From: an uncultured Alphaproteobacteria bacterium
Lineage (GTDB): Bacteria; Pseudomonadota; Alphaproteobacteria; RF32; CAG-239
Reading direction: 5' to 3'
NCBI GenBank assembly: GCA_910580155.1
Contig: CAJTWX010000071.1
Coordinates: forward strand, 1-7,227
DNA: 7,227 nt
Under the pieces are notes generated by a model. It was given only the letters and a program-made list of their open reading frames with translations, was not told the origin of the DNA and made no database searches. This document shows, piece by piece, positions 1-5,696 of the stretch. The translations under genes and the position numbers were made by a program. Numbering within the stretch: position 1 is the first letter of the stretch; every line of letters starts with the position of its first letter.

Positions 1-329
1 CTGATGGTTTTTTTGATAAGGTATTTTTATTGTTTCCAGACCCGTGGCCGAAGAAAAAGCACAGCGGGCGCCGGTTTGTCAATCCGGATAACCTTAAGGA
101 AGTTGCGCGGGTTTTAAAAAAAGGCGGTCTGTTTCGTATTGCAACCGACCATCCAGTTTATAAACGCCACGTTTTGCGGACAATGAATGACTGTCCTCTT
201 TTTTATTGGACAGCCAAATGTGGAAATGACTGGCGCAATGAGCCGGCTGACTGGGTTAAAACCAAATATCAGCAAAAAGCACTTCGCGAGGGGCGGCGTC
301 CTGTCTTTTTTGATTATCGGAAAATTTGA
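1..329 (+). CDS. trmB: tRNA (guanine-N7-)-methyltransferase, C-terminal part
   Basis: Cytoplasmic SAM-dependent methyltransferase that makes m7G at position 46 of the tRNA variable loop. The N-terminus lies left of the window; the visible frame runs from base 3 for 108 codons to TGA at 327-329. Visible residues show the family hallmarks: FPDPWPKKKH at 11-20 followed by R23-R24 (catalytic and tRNA-binding region), LKKGGLFRIATDHPVY at 38-53 (the ATD motif), and the C-terminal T-x-Y segment at 87-89 followed by ALREGRRPV. The missing part should hold the SAM-binding glycine loop. One oddity: the usual T-x-[YF]-E motif reads TKYQ here, so the conserved Glu is Gln90 (codon CAG, one base from GAG). 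The identification is firm from the PDPWPKK motif; whether the Gln affects activity is unknown. The gene ends at a bidirectional terminator and converges with the next gene. Confidence 0.95.
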   Translation, partial: DGFFDKVFLLFPDPWPKKKHSGRRFVNPDNLKEVARVLKKGGLFRIATDHPVYKRHVLRTMNDCPLFYWTAKCGNDWRNEPADWVKTKYQQKALREGRRPVFFDYRKI

Positions 330-342
330 GTTTTACAAAAAG

Positions 343-371
343 AAAAGCGGCTGGATAAGCCGCTTTTTTTT
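343..371. terminator. Bidirectional intrinsic terminator between convergent genes
   Basis: A perfect 9-bp stem (343-351 with 359-367, core AAAAGCGGC/GCCGCTTTT) closes a 7-base loop and runs into eight T at 364-371. On the other strand the stem is followed by TTTTCTTTTTG, so it should also stop the leftward gene that ends at 393. It lies 14 bases after the trmB stop. Confidence 0.9.
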
Positions 372-392
372 GTATAAGCACTTTCAGGAAAT

Positions 393-1751
393 TTAACGCT
401 GTTTCTTGTTATTAGTAAACAGGGTTGCTAAATTATACTGTACAAGCGTTTTAGCTTCTTCTTTGAGGATGGCTTGCTGGTATTCCTGCGCCAGCTTGTC
501 GGCACCGGCAAGTTCCAGTTTTTGATATTGTTTGATTAACTGCGGCGTTATCATATTGAGTTGTGAAAGTTCATTAACCCCATGAGTACGGCTTTTGCCG
601 CAGACCCATTGCTTGGCAGTTGTTTTGAGGTAAGCTATTCCATCGTTCCAAGATTTGCGGAAGTGTGTACGCATTTCTGAACTGTTGGCCATTGACAGAG
701 CTTCGCAGCCGTTGCCGTGCCAGTTGATGGTGCTGACAGAGGCGGCGATGGCAAATGTCGGGATACGGGTGGCATCAAGATTGCCGTTCTGGTCTTTCAG
801 GTTCATACTCAGAGCGAGTGCCAACATTACTTGTTTGGGTTTTCCTGCTCTGCCTAATGAAAATGATGTCAGGTTATAATCTTCAAGCGCCTGTTTGAGA
901 ATTTCTTCGGATGGGAATGTTTCTGTCAGGCAGAAGAAATTTTTAGCAGTATTGGACAGGCCTTTTTCCCGTTTGGCACTTTCTTTATGGATATATGCTT
1001 TTAATTCGGGAGAGGCAATCTGATTCCAAGCGTTGCTGTCAAAGAGGATGCTTTTAAACAACGGGTGGTGAATAAGGGTGTTTCTGTCATCCATCGGGAG
1101 CAGCTTATTGTTTTCGTTAAAATACAGTTTTTCGAGTTTGCTTAAGGCAAAATCCAGCATTTTATCGTTATCAATATTTTGTTCTGCCATTTCTTTGGCA
1201 AGCTCTTTTTTTAGCTTGTTATTCGGCTTAAAAGTTATCAGCGGCAGAATATATTTTCTGGTGTCAGGATTAGCTGTTAAATATCTGGCAAAGGAAGCTA
1301 TTGCGTTATCATCCATTTGTGACGGACCTTTGTATGTTCCGGTCGGGTTAATAAGCTTCATATCGACGTCATAACAGGTCATTTGGTCTTCATTTTCCTG
1401 AGGAATATATGTTCCGCATTCACTACGGAAGATTAATCCTAACGCGCTAGCTTTTGTGATTTCGTCGGTTAAAACACGCTTTAATTCAATATTGCCGGTT
1501 TGTTGATAATGTTCGGCATTGATAATATAGGTGTATTCGCTTTTTTTATACAAACGGGCGTCTTCGTCTGAAATTGCGGGAATTTCTTCAAAGCGATGGT
1601 ATACTTTTTGTGCAGTTCTTTTTGTTAATGTATGTAGTGTGTGTTTTTCCTGGGGAACCGGCATCTCGTTGTCTGTCGAGGGAGAGTTTGAAGATAACGC
1701 TCCGCTTGCAACTAAAATGCCTGCGCTCATTATTGCTTTTAGTCTAGACAT
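393..1751 (-). CDS. Predicted exported protein of unknown function, possible lysozyme-like fold
   Basis: I do not recognise this family. From ATG 1751 the protein has 452 residues. It begins MSRLKAIMSAGILVASGALS, a Sec signal peptide: basic start, hydrophobic core and small residues at a likely cleavage site near 20-21. This start is preferred because GGA lies about 10 bases upstream. ATG 1766 and GTG 1799 are in-frame alternatives, without a clear ribosome site, and would bury the signal. A Ser/Pro-rich linker follows (21-35), then a mostly helical, Lys/Glu-rich body. Around 109-146 there is R-S-E111-C-G, then T137-G-T-Y-K-G-P-S-Q145-M. This resembles lytic transglycosylases, where a catalytic Glu precedes G-x-x-G-L-M-Q, although the spacing (about 34 residues) is longer than usual. 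Cysteines at 112, 126, 274, 349 and 384 could form disulfides after export. A peptidoglycan-cleaving role is therefore only a guess. The gene stands alone, with its own promoter region and terminator. Confidence 0.8.
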   Translation of the reverse strand: MSRLKAIMSAGILVASGALSSNSPSTDNEMPVPQEKHTLHTLTKRTAQKVYHRFEEIPAISDEDARLYKKSEYTYIINAEHYQQTGNIELKRVLTDEITKASALGLIFRSECGTYIPQENEDQMTCYDVDMKLINPTGTYKGPSQMDDNAIASFARYLTANPDTRKYILPLITFKPNNKLKKELAKEMAEQNIDNDKMLDFALSKLEKLYFNENNKLLPMDDRNTLIHHPLFKSILFDSNAWNQIASPELKAYIHKESAKREKGLSNTAKNFFCLTETFPSEEILKQALEDYNLTSFSLGRAGKPKQVMLALALSMNLKDQNGNLDATRIPTFAIAASVSTINWHGNGCEALSMANSSEMRTHFRKSWNDGIAYLKTTAKQWVCGKSRTHGVNELSQLNMITPQLIKQYQKLELAGADKLAQEYQQAILKEEAKTLVQYNLATLFTNNKKQR

Positions 1752-1836
1752 TTTTTGTATTTCCATATTGTAGTTTAAAGATTCGTAGAAATATAGCACA
1801 TAAATTCGCGTTTGTCTAGATGGTATGATAAAAAAA

Positions 1837-1865
1837 ATTATACATTTTAGTATGTTGGATGTGTT
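1837..1865 (-). promoter_or_regulatory. Candidate promoter for the leftward exported-protein gene
   Basis: On the minus strand a consensus -10 box TATAAT lies at 1842-1837. The matching -35 position (1865-1860, AACACA with a 17-base spacer) is a poor match, so the call rests on the -10 box. Transcription would begin near 1829, giving a leader of roughly 80 bases before ATG 1751, with GTG 1799 inside it. Confidence 0.35.
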
Positions 1866-1894
1866 TTGTTCCTTAAATGTTGTGTTTTTAAATA
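1866..1894 (+). promoter_or_regulatory. Candidate promoter for secY
   Basis: TTGTTC (1866-1871), a 17-base spacer and TAAATA (1889-1894) form a plausible sigma70-type promoter about 145 bases upstream of secY. secY needs its own promoter here because the upstream gene points the other way. Both hexamers are imperfect, so the exact start is uncertain. Confidence 0.35.
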
Positions 1895-1909
1895 GGGGAG
1901 CGGTACTGT

Positions 1910-1946
1910 CTTTAAAAGGCGGTGGAAAAAACTACTTTTTAAAGGC
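1910..1946 (+). repeat. Paired CTTTAAAAGGC-type repeats in the secY leader
   Basis: CTTTAAAAGGC (1910-1920) and CTTTTTAAAGGC (1935-1946) read as near-direct repeats. Because their A/T cores are self-complementary, they also pair as an imperfect stem around a 14-base loop. They lie downstream of the candidate promoter, so they would be in the secY mRNA leader. The function is unknown and the A/T-rich composition makes chance possible. Confidence 0.25.
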
Positions 1947-2037
1947 AAAATTAAATTTTATGTATTAAGTTGGGGTGAAAATCGGGAGAAATCTCTCTTC
2001 CGGTTTGCTCAAAAGTAATAATTTTAAGGAAATAAAA

Positions 2038-3387
2038 ATGGTATCATTAGCAGAAAAAATGGCGGCGAATATGGATGCGTCTGTTTTCAGCAAAGCGACG
2101 GATTTGAAAAAGCGCCTGTTATTTACGGTTTTGGCACTGATTGTCTTTCGTTTGGGAACGTTCATCCCGCTTCCGGGGATTGATGCCCGCGTGTTGGCGG
2201 AAGTTTTTGCCAGACATTCAAACGGGATTTTGGGAATGTTTAATATGTTTTCCGGCGGTGCGTTGGAACGTATGACGATTTTTGCGTTAAACATTATGCC
2301 TTATATTTCGGCGTCGATTATTCTGCAGCTCGGCTCTTCTGTGGTTCCGTCTCTGGCGGCACTTAAGAAAGAAGGCGAAGCCGGACACCGGAAAATGACG
2401 CATTATACGAAACTTTTGACAGTTTTGATTACGATTGTTCAGGGGTATGGTATTGCAATCGGTTTGATGAGCATTGCCAATGGGGATGGTTCCAGCCCTG
2501 TGGTTATTGCTCCGTATACGTTTATCTTTTCAACCATTATTTCACTGACCGGCGGTACGATGTTTATCGTTTGGCTGGGCGAGCAAATTACTTCCCGCGG
2601 TGTGGGCAACGGTTCTTCCCTTATCATTACGGTTGGCATTATTGCCAATATTCCGGCAGCGATTGCGCAGACCTTGGAATTAGGGCGAATCGGCTCAATG
2701 TCTCCGCTGGTTATTTTGAGCTTGTTTATTATGAGCGTTGCTCTGGTGTTCATCATTTTGAAAGTTGAAATGGCGCAGCGTAAAATCTTGGTGCAATATC
2801 CGAAGCGTCAGGTTGGTTTGCGTATGACTTCGGCAGAAAGTTCGCACTTGCCGCTTAAAGTTAACCCGACGGGTGTTATTCCGCCGATTTTTGCCAGTGC
2901 TTTGTTGTTGCTGCCGATTACGGTTGCGAATATCTGGTCTAACAACGGGCCGGAATGGGTGCAGACTTTGAGCCGCTATCTGGGGCACGGGCAGCCGTTG
3001 TATCTGGCTTTGTATGCGTTCTTAATTGTGTTTTTTGCGTTTTTCTATACGGCTGTTGTAGTTAATCCGGAAGAAACTGCGGATAACTTGAAAAAGCACG
3101 GCGGCTTTATTGCCGGTATCCGCCCTGGGAAAAACACCGCGGAATATCTGGACTATGTTGTTACCCGTTTGACAGTGTTGGGTGCATTTTATCTGGCGGC
3201 ATTGTGTATTTTGCCCGAAATTTTGATTGCCAAACTGTCTGTTCCGTTTGTTTTGGGTGGTACGACACTGCTCATCGTGGTACAGGTAACGATGGACTTT
3301 ATCACGCAAGTTCAATCCCATCTGATTGCATATCAGTATGAAGGGTTGTTAAAAAAGGCAGCGCTTGTGAATAAAAAGCGCAAGTAG
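2038..3387 (+). CDS. secY: Protein translocase subunit SecY
   Basis: Central channel of the SecYEG translocon in the inner membrane, which exports unfolded proteins (with SecA) and inserts membrane proteins. The product has 449 residues, normal for the family. Start ATG 2038 is chosen because AAGGA stands 7 bases upstream; a longer frame from GTG 1975 lacks family similarity. About ten membrane segments are visible, roughly at 24-44, 81-102, 122-146, 157-180, 193-214, 222-243, 278-300, 321-342, 376-394 and 402-420. Signatures include F-A-L-N-I-M-P-Y-I-S-A-S-I (82-94), WLGEQITSRGVGNGSS (179-194), the loop VQYPKRQVG (252-260), ESSHLPLK (267-274) with GVIPPIFAS (279-287), and FIAGIRPG (357-364), whose Arg362 matches the Arg of the E. 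coli C5 loop important for SecA-driven export. No ribosomal gene precedes it and no adk follows; a terminator comes 24 bases after the stop. Confidence 0.98.
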   Translation: MVSLAEKMAANMDASVFSKATDLKKRLLFTVLALIVFRLGTFIPLPGIDARVLAEVFARHSNGILGMFNMFSGGALERMTIFALNIMPYISASIILQLGSSVVPSLAALKKEGEAGHRKMTHYTKLLTVLITIVQGYGIAIGLMSIANGDGSSPVVIAPYTFIFSTIISLTGGTMFIVWLGEQITSRGVGNGSSLIITVGIIANIPAAIAQTLELGRIGSMSPLVILSLFIMSVALVFIILKVEMAQRKILVQYPKRQVGLRMTSAESSHLPLKVNPTGVIPPIFASALLLLPITVANIWSNNGPEWVQTLSRYLGHGQPLYLALYAFLIVFFAFFYTAVVVNPEETADNLKKHGGFIAGIRPGKNTAEYLDYVVTRLTVLGAFYLAALCILPEILIAKLSVPFVLGGTTLLIVVQVTMDFITQVQSHLIAYQYEGLLKKAALVNKKRK

Positions 3388-3410
3388 TCAGCCTTTTTTG
3401 TGAGGGAGAG

Positions 3411-3444
3411 AGCGCCGGTTTTGCCGGCGCTTTTTGTTTTTTTT
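3411..3444 (+). terminator. Intrinsic terminator of secY
   Basis: The perfect 8-bp GC-rich stem AGCGCCGG (3411-3418) / CCGGCGCT (3424-3431), with loop TTTTG, is followed by T5-G-T8. It is strong and separates secY from the rpsM unit, which in most relatives would be one transcript. Confidence 0.93.
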
Positions 3445-3612
3445 GCGAATCGGGCAGGCAAAATTTCATTTGTACGGGTGCTCAGTGGGGAAAAATATTT
3501 AAAACTATTTGTTGAACTGGTTTATAATTGCGATTCTGCGAAATGTGTGGGAAAAAAATTCTAATAATTTGTTAAAAAAACTAAAAAATTTTGATTTTTT
3601 TTAAAAGAGTTG
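3445..3612. other. A/T-rich gene-free stretch upstream of the rpsM promoter
   Basis: This is the bulk of the 322-bp gap between secY and rpsM; I see no gene or RNA in it. A TATAAT occurs at 3523-3528, but the -35 position at 17 bases is TAAAAC, so it is at best a weak promoter. Positions 3571-3606 hold alternating A and T tracts directly upstream of the rpsM -35 box, the place and composition of an UP element that binds the alpha subunit C-terminal domain. In most alphaproteobacteria adk would sit in this interval; no remnant of it is visible. Confidence 0.5.
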
Positions 3613-3640
3613 TTGACTCTAATAAATTATGTTTTATACT
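3613..3640 (+). promoter_or_regulatory. Sigma70-type promoter of rpsM-rpsK-rpoA
   Basis: TTGACT (3613-3618) and TATACT (3635-3640) each match five of six consensus bases, separated by 16 bases. Transcription would start near 3647 and leave a leader of about 63 bases before rpsM. A/T tracts just upstream (3571-3606) could act as an UP element. This is the best promoter in the window and is expected where the rpsM unit is cut off from secY by a terminator. Confidence 0.75.
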
Positions 3641-3652
3641 CCGACATAATTT
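3624..3652. promoter_or_regulatory. Putative operator: 9-bp perfect inverted repeat around the rpsM -10 box
   Basis: AAATTATGT (3624-3632) and ACATAATTT (3644-3652) are exact reverse complements separated by 11 bases, and the -10 hexamer TATACT lies in the centre. Half-site centres are about two helical turns (20 bp) apart, the usual spacing for a dimeric helix-turn-helix regulator. The expected transcription start (about 3647) falls inside the right arm, so this would act as DNA rather than as an RNA hairpin. The cognate regulator is unknown. The arms are A/T-rich, which raises the chance level. Confidence 0.45.
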
Positions 3653-3654
3653 TG

Positions 3655-3674
3655 AAAAGTGGTGATCAACTTTT
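3655..3674 (+). other. Possible hairpin in the rpsM mRNA leader
   Basis: AAAAGTGG (3655-3662) can pair with CAACTTTT (3667-3674) across loop TGAT, with one mismatch. It lies within the predicted leader, 35 bases before the start codon. It is weak and might be chance, but ribosomal-protein leaders often carry feedback sites. Confidence 0.25.
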
Positions 3675-3709
3675 TGAATGGTTTAATTGTTTAGTAATGG
3701 AGAGTAAAT

Positions 3710-4078
3710 TTGGCTCGTATAGCTGGTGTAAACATTCCTACTGCCAAGAAATTAGAGATTGCTTTGACCTCTATCTATGGCATCGGGAGAGAAACAGCAC
3801 AGAATATCTGTGCAAAAGCGGGCGTTGCCGGTGAGCGTCGTGTACACGAATTGACCGACGAAGACATCGCAAAAGTTCGTGAAGTAATTGATAAAGACTA
3901 CCTCGTTGAAGGTGAACTTCGCCGTGAAGTCGGCGTTAACATTAAACGCTTGATGGACTTGGGCTGCTATCGCGGTTTGCGCCATCGTAAAGGTTTGCCT
4001 GTTCGCGGACAGAGCACAAAACAGAATGCGAGAACCCGTAAAGGTAAGCGCAAGACTGTTGCGAACAAGAAGAAATAA
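3710..4078 (+). CDS. rpsM: 30S ribosomal protein S13
   Basis: Head protein of the small subunit; it contacts 16S rRNA, S19, the P-site tRNA and the large subunit through inter-subunit bridges. The product has 122 residues, the normal length. The N-terminus MARIAGVNIP is the family start, so translation must begin at TTG 3710, with GGAG at 3699-3702 seven bases upstream; no ATG is available at that position. The helix-hairpin-helix region IYGIGRETAQNIC (22-34) and the C-terminal RGLRHRKGLPVRGQ (88-101) with NARTRKGKRK (105-114) are canonical, and the tail ends in basic residues that reach the tRNA. It is the first gene of the rpsM-rpsK-rpoA unit, 11 bases before rpsK. The rare TTG start may tune its yield. 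Confidence 0.98.
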   Translation: MARIAGVNIPTAKKLEIALTSIYGIGRETAQNICAKAGVAGERRVHELTDEDIAKVREVIDKDYLVEGELRREVGVNIKRLMDLGCYRGLRHRKGLPVRGQSTKQNARTRKGKRKTVANKKK

Positions 4079-4089
4079 GTGAGGTAGCA

Positions 4090-4473
4090 ATGGCAAAAAC
4101 AGTTATTAAGAAAAAAGAAAAGAAGAATATCACTTCCGGTGTGGCTCACGTAAATTCTACGTTTAACAACACCAGAGTTACCATTACGGATGCACAGGGA
4201 AACACTGTTTCCTGGTCTACCGCGGGTGCACAGGGCTTTAAGGGGTCCAGAAAGTCTACGCCGTATGCTGCACAGGTTGCTGCAGAAGAAGCTGGTAAGA
4301 AAGCACAAGAAAATGGTATGAAAACATTAGAAGTAGAAGTTAAAGGCCCAGGGTCTGGTCGCGAATCGGCTATCAGAGCTTTGCAGGTTATCGGTTTCAC
4401 GATTACTTCTATTCGTGATGTAACTCCTATTCCGCATAACGGCTGCCGTTTAAGAAAACGCCGCAGAGTTTAA
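4090..4473 (+). CDS. rpsK: 30S ribosomal protein S11
   Basis: Platform protein of the small subunit; it binds 16S rRNA near the E site and the mRNA exit and contacts S7 and S18. The product has 127 residues, normal length, with GTGAGG just upstream of ATG 4090. Visible hallmarks are HVNSTFNNTRVTITD (20-34), AGAQGFKGSRKSTPYAAQ (45-62), VKGPGSGRESAIRAL (84-98), and the C-terminus IRDVTPIPHNGCR followed by RKRRRV. The last motif is usually N-G-C-R-P-[PR]-K; here Leu121 replaces the proline. The N-terminal basic patch VIKKKEKKN is typical of proteobacterial S11. It is co-transcribed with rpsM and followed, after an 82-base spacer with a stable hairpin, by rpoA. Confidence 0.98.
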   Translation: MAKTVIKKKEKKNITSGVAHVNSTFNNTRVTITDAQGNTVSWSTAGAQGFKGSRKSTPYAAQVAAEEAGKKAQENGMKTLEVEVKGPGSGRESAIRALQVIGFTITSIRDVTPIPHNGCRLRKRRRV

Positions 4474-4485
4474 TTTTTGAGTTTT

Positions 4486-4520
4486 GAGAGGGGAGCAGTC
4501 TTCTGTTCCTCCCTCGTTTT
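4486..4520 (+). terminator. Hairpin with short T-rich tail between rpsK and rpoA (possible attenuator)
   Basis: Bases 4486-4498 pair with 4503-4515 around the tetraloop TCTT. This gives a 13-position stem with two G-T wobbles and one A-C mismatch, followed by GTTTTGTTG. The tail is shorter than in the other terminators here, so partial termination, an mRNA processing site or 3'-end protection are all possible. No convincing promoter lies between it and rpoA, so at least part of transcription must pass through. Confidence 0.55.
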
Positions 4521-4555
4521 GTTGTAGCGTATAAACTAGTAAAGAGGGTATTCCG

Positions 4556-5566
4556 GTGATTCAGAAAAATTGGCAAGAACTTATTAAACCAACTAATCTA
4601 GAGGTGGCTTCCGGCGAAGGCAAGAATGTTTCCAAGATAGTTGTTGAACCTTTGGAGAGAGGCTTCGGCTTAACTCTCGGGAACGCATTGAGGAGAGTAT
4701 TGTTATCTTCTTTGCAAGGCGGCGCTGTTACCGCAATCAAAATTGACGGTGTGTTGCACGAATTCTCAATTGTAGAAGGAATGCGTGAAGATGTTACTGA
4801 TGTTATCTTGAACATCAAAGGGTTGGCTGTTGCCGTACACTCTGAAGGGCAGAAAACAATGCGTCTGAAGGCCGAAGGCCCGATGGTTGTTACCGCCGGT
4901 ATGATTGAAACAGGGCACGATGTTGAAATTATGAACCCTGACCACGTTATCTGCACTTTGGATGCTGGTGCGTCCATCAATATGGAAATGATTGTAGGAA
5001 CAGGCAAAGGCTATGTGCCGGCTGTTCAGAACAAAATGGCAGATGCGCCGATTGGGATGATTGCTATTGATGCGATTTATTCTCCGGTAAGAAAAGTATC
5101 TTATAAGGTAGATAAGACCCGTGTTGGTCAGAATACAGATTATGATAAACTGACAATGATTGTTGAAACAAACGGTGTGCTTACTCCGGAAGATGCAGTT
5201 GCATTGTCTGCAAGAATTTTGCAAGACCAATTGAAACCGTTTATCAACTTTGATGAGCCTGAGAGCGAAATTGAAGATGTTAAAGAAGAATTGCCGTTTG
5301 ACAGAAATCTGTTGCGCAAGGTTGATGAGCTTGAACTTTCTGTTCGCTCTGCAAACTGCCTGAAGAATGACAATATTGTTTATATTGGCGATTTGGTTCA
5401 GAAGACTGAGGCTGAAATGCTCCGTACACCAAACTTTGGTAGAAAATCTTTGAACGAAATCAAAGAAGTTCTGTCAAAGATGGGTATCCACTTGGGTATG
5501 GAAACACCGGGTTGGCCGCCTGAGAATATTGAAGAATTGATTAAAAAATGCGATGACCATTTTTAG
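4556..5566 (+). CDS. rpoA: DNA-directed RNA polymerase subunit alpha
   Basis: The alpha dimer is the scaffold for assembling beta and beta' and, through its C-terminal domain, binds UP elements and activators. The product has 336 residues, normal length. Start GTG 4556 is fixed by the family N-terminus MIQKNWQELIKP and by GAGGG seven bases upstream. The N-terminal domain (about 1-230) includes ERGFGLTLGNALRRVLL (34-50), part of the dimer and beta contact surface. A short acidic linker (about 233-250) follows. The C-terminal domain has VRSANCLKNDNI (263-274), YIGDLVQKTEAEML (276-289) and TPNFGRKSLNEIK (291-303). Arg264, Asn267, Cys268, Gly295, Lys297 and Ser298 match the E. coli DNA-contact residues (offset by one). 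rplQ, which normally follows, is absent; an intrinsic terminator begins 21 bases after the stop. It is probably transcribed with rpsM and rpsK. Confidence 0.98.
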   Translation: MIQKNWQELIKPTNLEVASGEGKNVSKIVVEPLERGFGLTLGNALRRVLLSSLQGGAVTAIKIDGVLHEFSIVEGMREDVTDVILNIKGLAVAVHSEGQKTMRLKAEGPMVVTAGMIETGHDVEIMNPDHVICTLDAGASINMEMIVGTGKGYVPAVQNKMADAPIGMIAIDAIYSPVRKVSYKVDKTRVGQNTDYDKLTMIVETNGVLTPEDAVALSARILQDQLKPFINFDEPESEIEDVKEELPFDRNLLRKVDELELSVRSANCLKNDNIVYIGDLVQKTEAEMLRTPNFGRKSLNEIKEVLSKMGIHLGMETPGWPPENIEELIKKCDDHF

Positions 5567-5587
5567 AAATATCTAAAATATTGTGAG

Positions 5588-5626
5588 AAAGAACCGCTTC
5601 GTTTGGGGCGGTTCTTTTGTATTTTT
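5588..5626 (+). terminator. Intrinsic terminator of rpoA
   Basis: The perfect 10-bp stem AAAGAACCGC (5588-5597) / GCGGTTCTTT (5608-5617) is extended by two G-T pairs and a C-G pair to a GTTT loop. It is followed by TTTTGTATTTTT. It closes the rpsM-rpsK-rpoA unit where rplQ would normally continue. Confidence 0.92.
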
Positions 5627-5696
5627 ATTTGCTTTTTGTGGTTATTTTAATAAACTTAATATGAATGTAAATGTCTGTTTTAAAGGGGCGTGTGTG

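Noticed and set aside
187..396. Open frame overlapping the end of trmB
   Set aside because: It is in another frame of a clear trmB sequence and runs through the terminator hairpin; the product is not protein-like.
1078..1773. Plus-strand open frames opposite the exported-protein gene
   Set aside because: They are Ser/Leu/Phe-rich shadows of the 452-residue minus-strand frame.
1975..2037. N-terminal extension of SecY from GTG 1975
   Set aside because: The added 21 residues do not look like SecY, while ATG 2038 has AAGGA at proper spacing and begins the normal family N-terminus.
3512..3528. Promoter from TTGAAC and TATAAT
   Set aside because: The two hexamers are only 5 bases apart, and the hexamer at 17 bases (TAAAAC) is a poor -35 box.
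3610..3834. Open frame starting in the rpsM promoter
   Set aside because: It overlaps the -35 and -10 boxes and then reads rpsM in the wrong frame.
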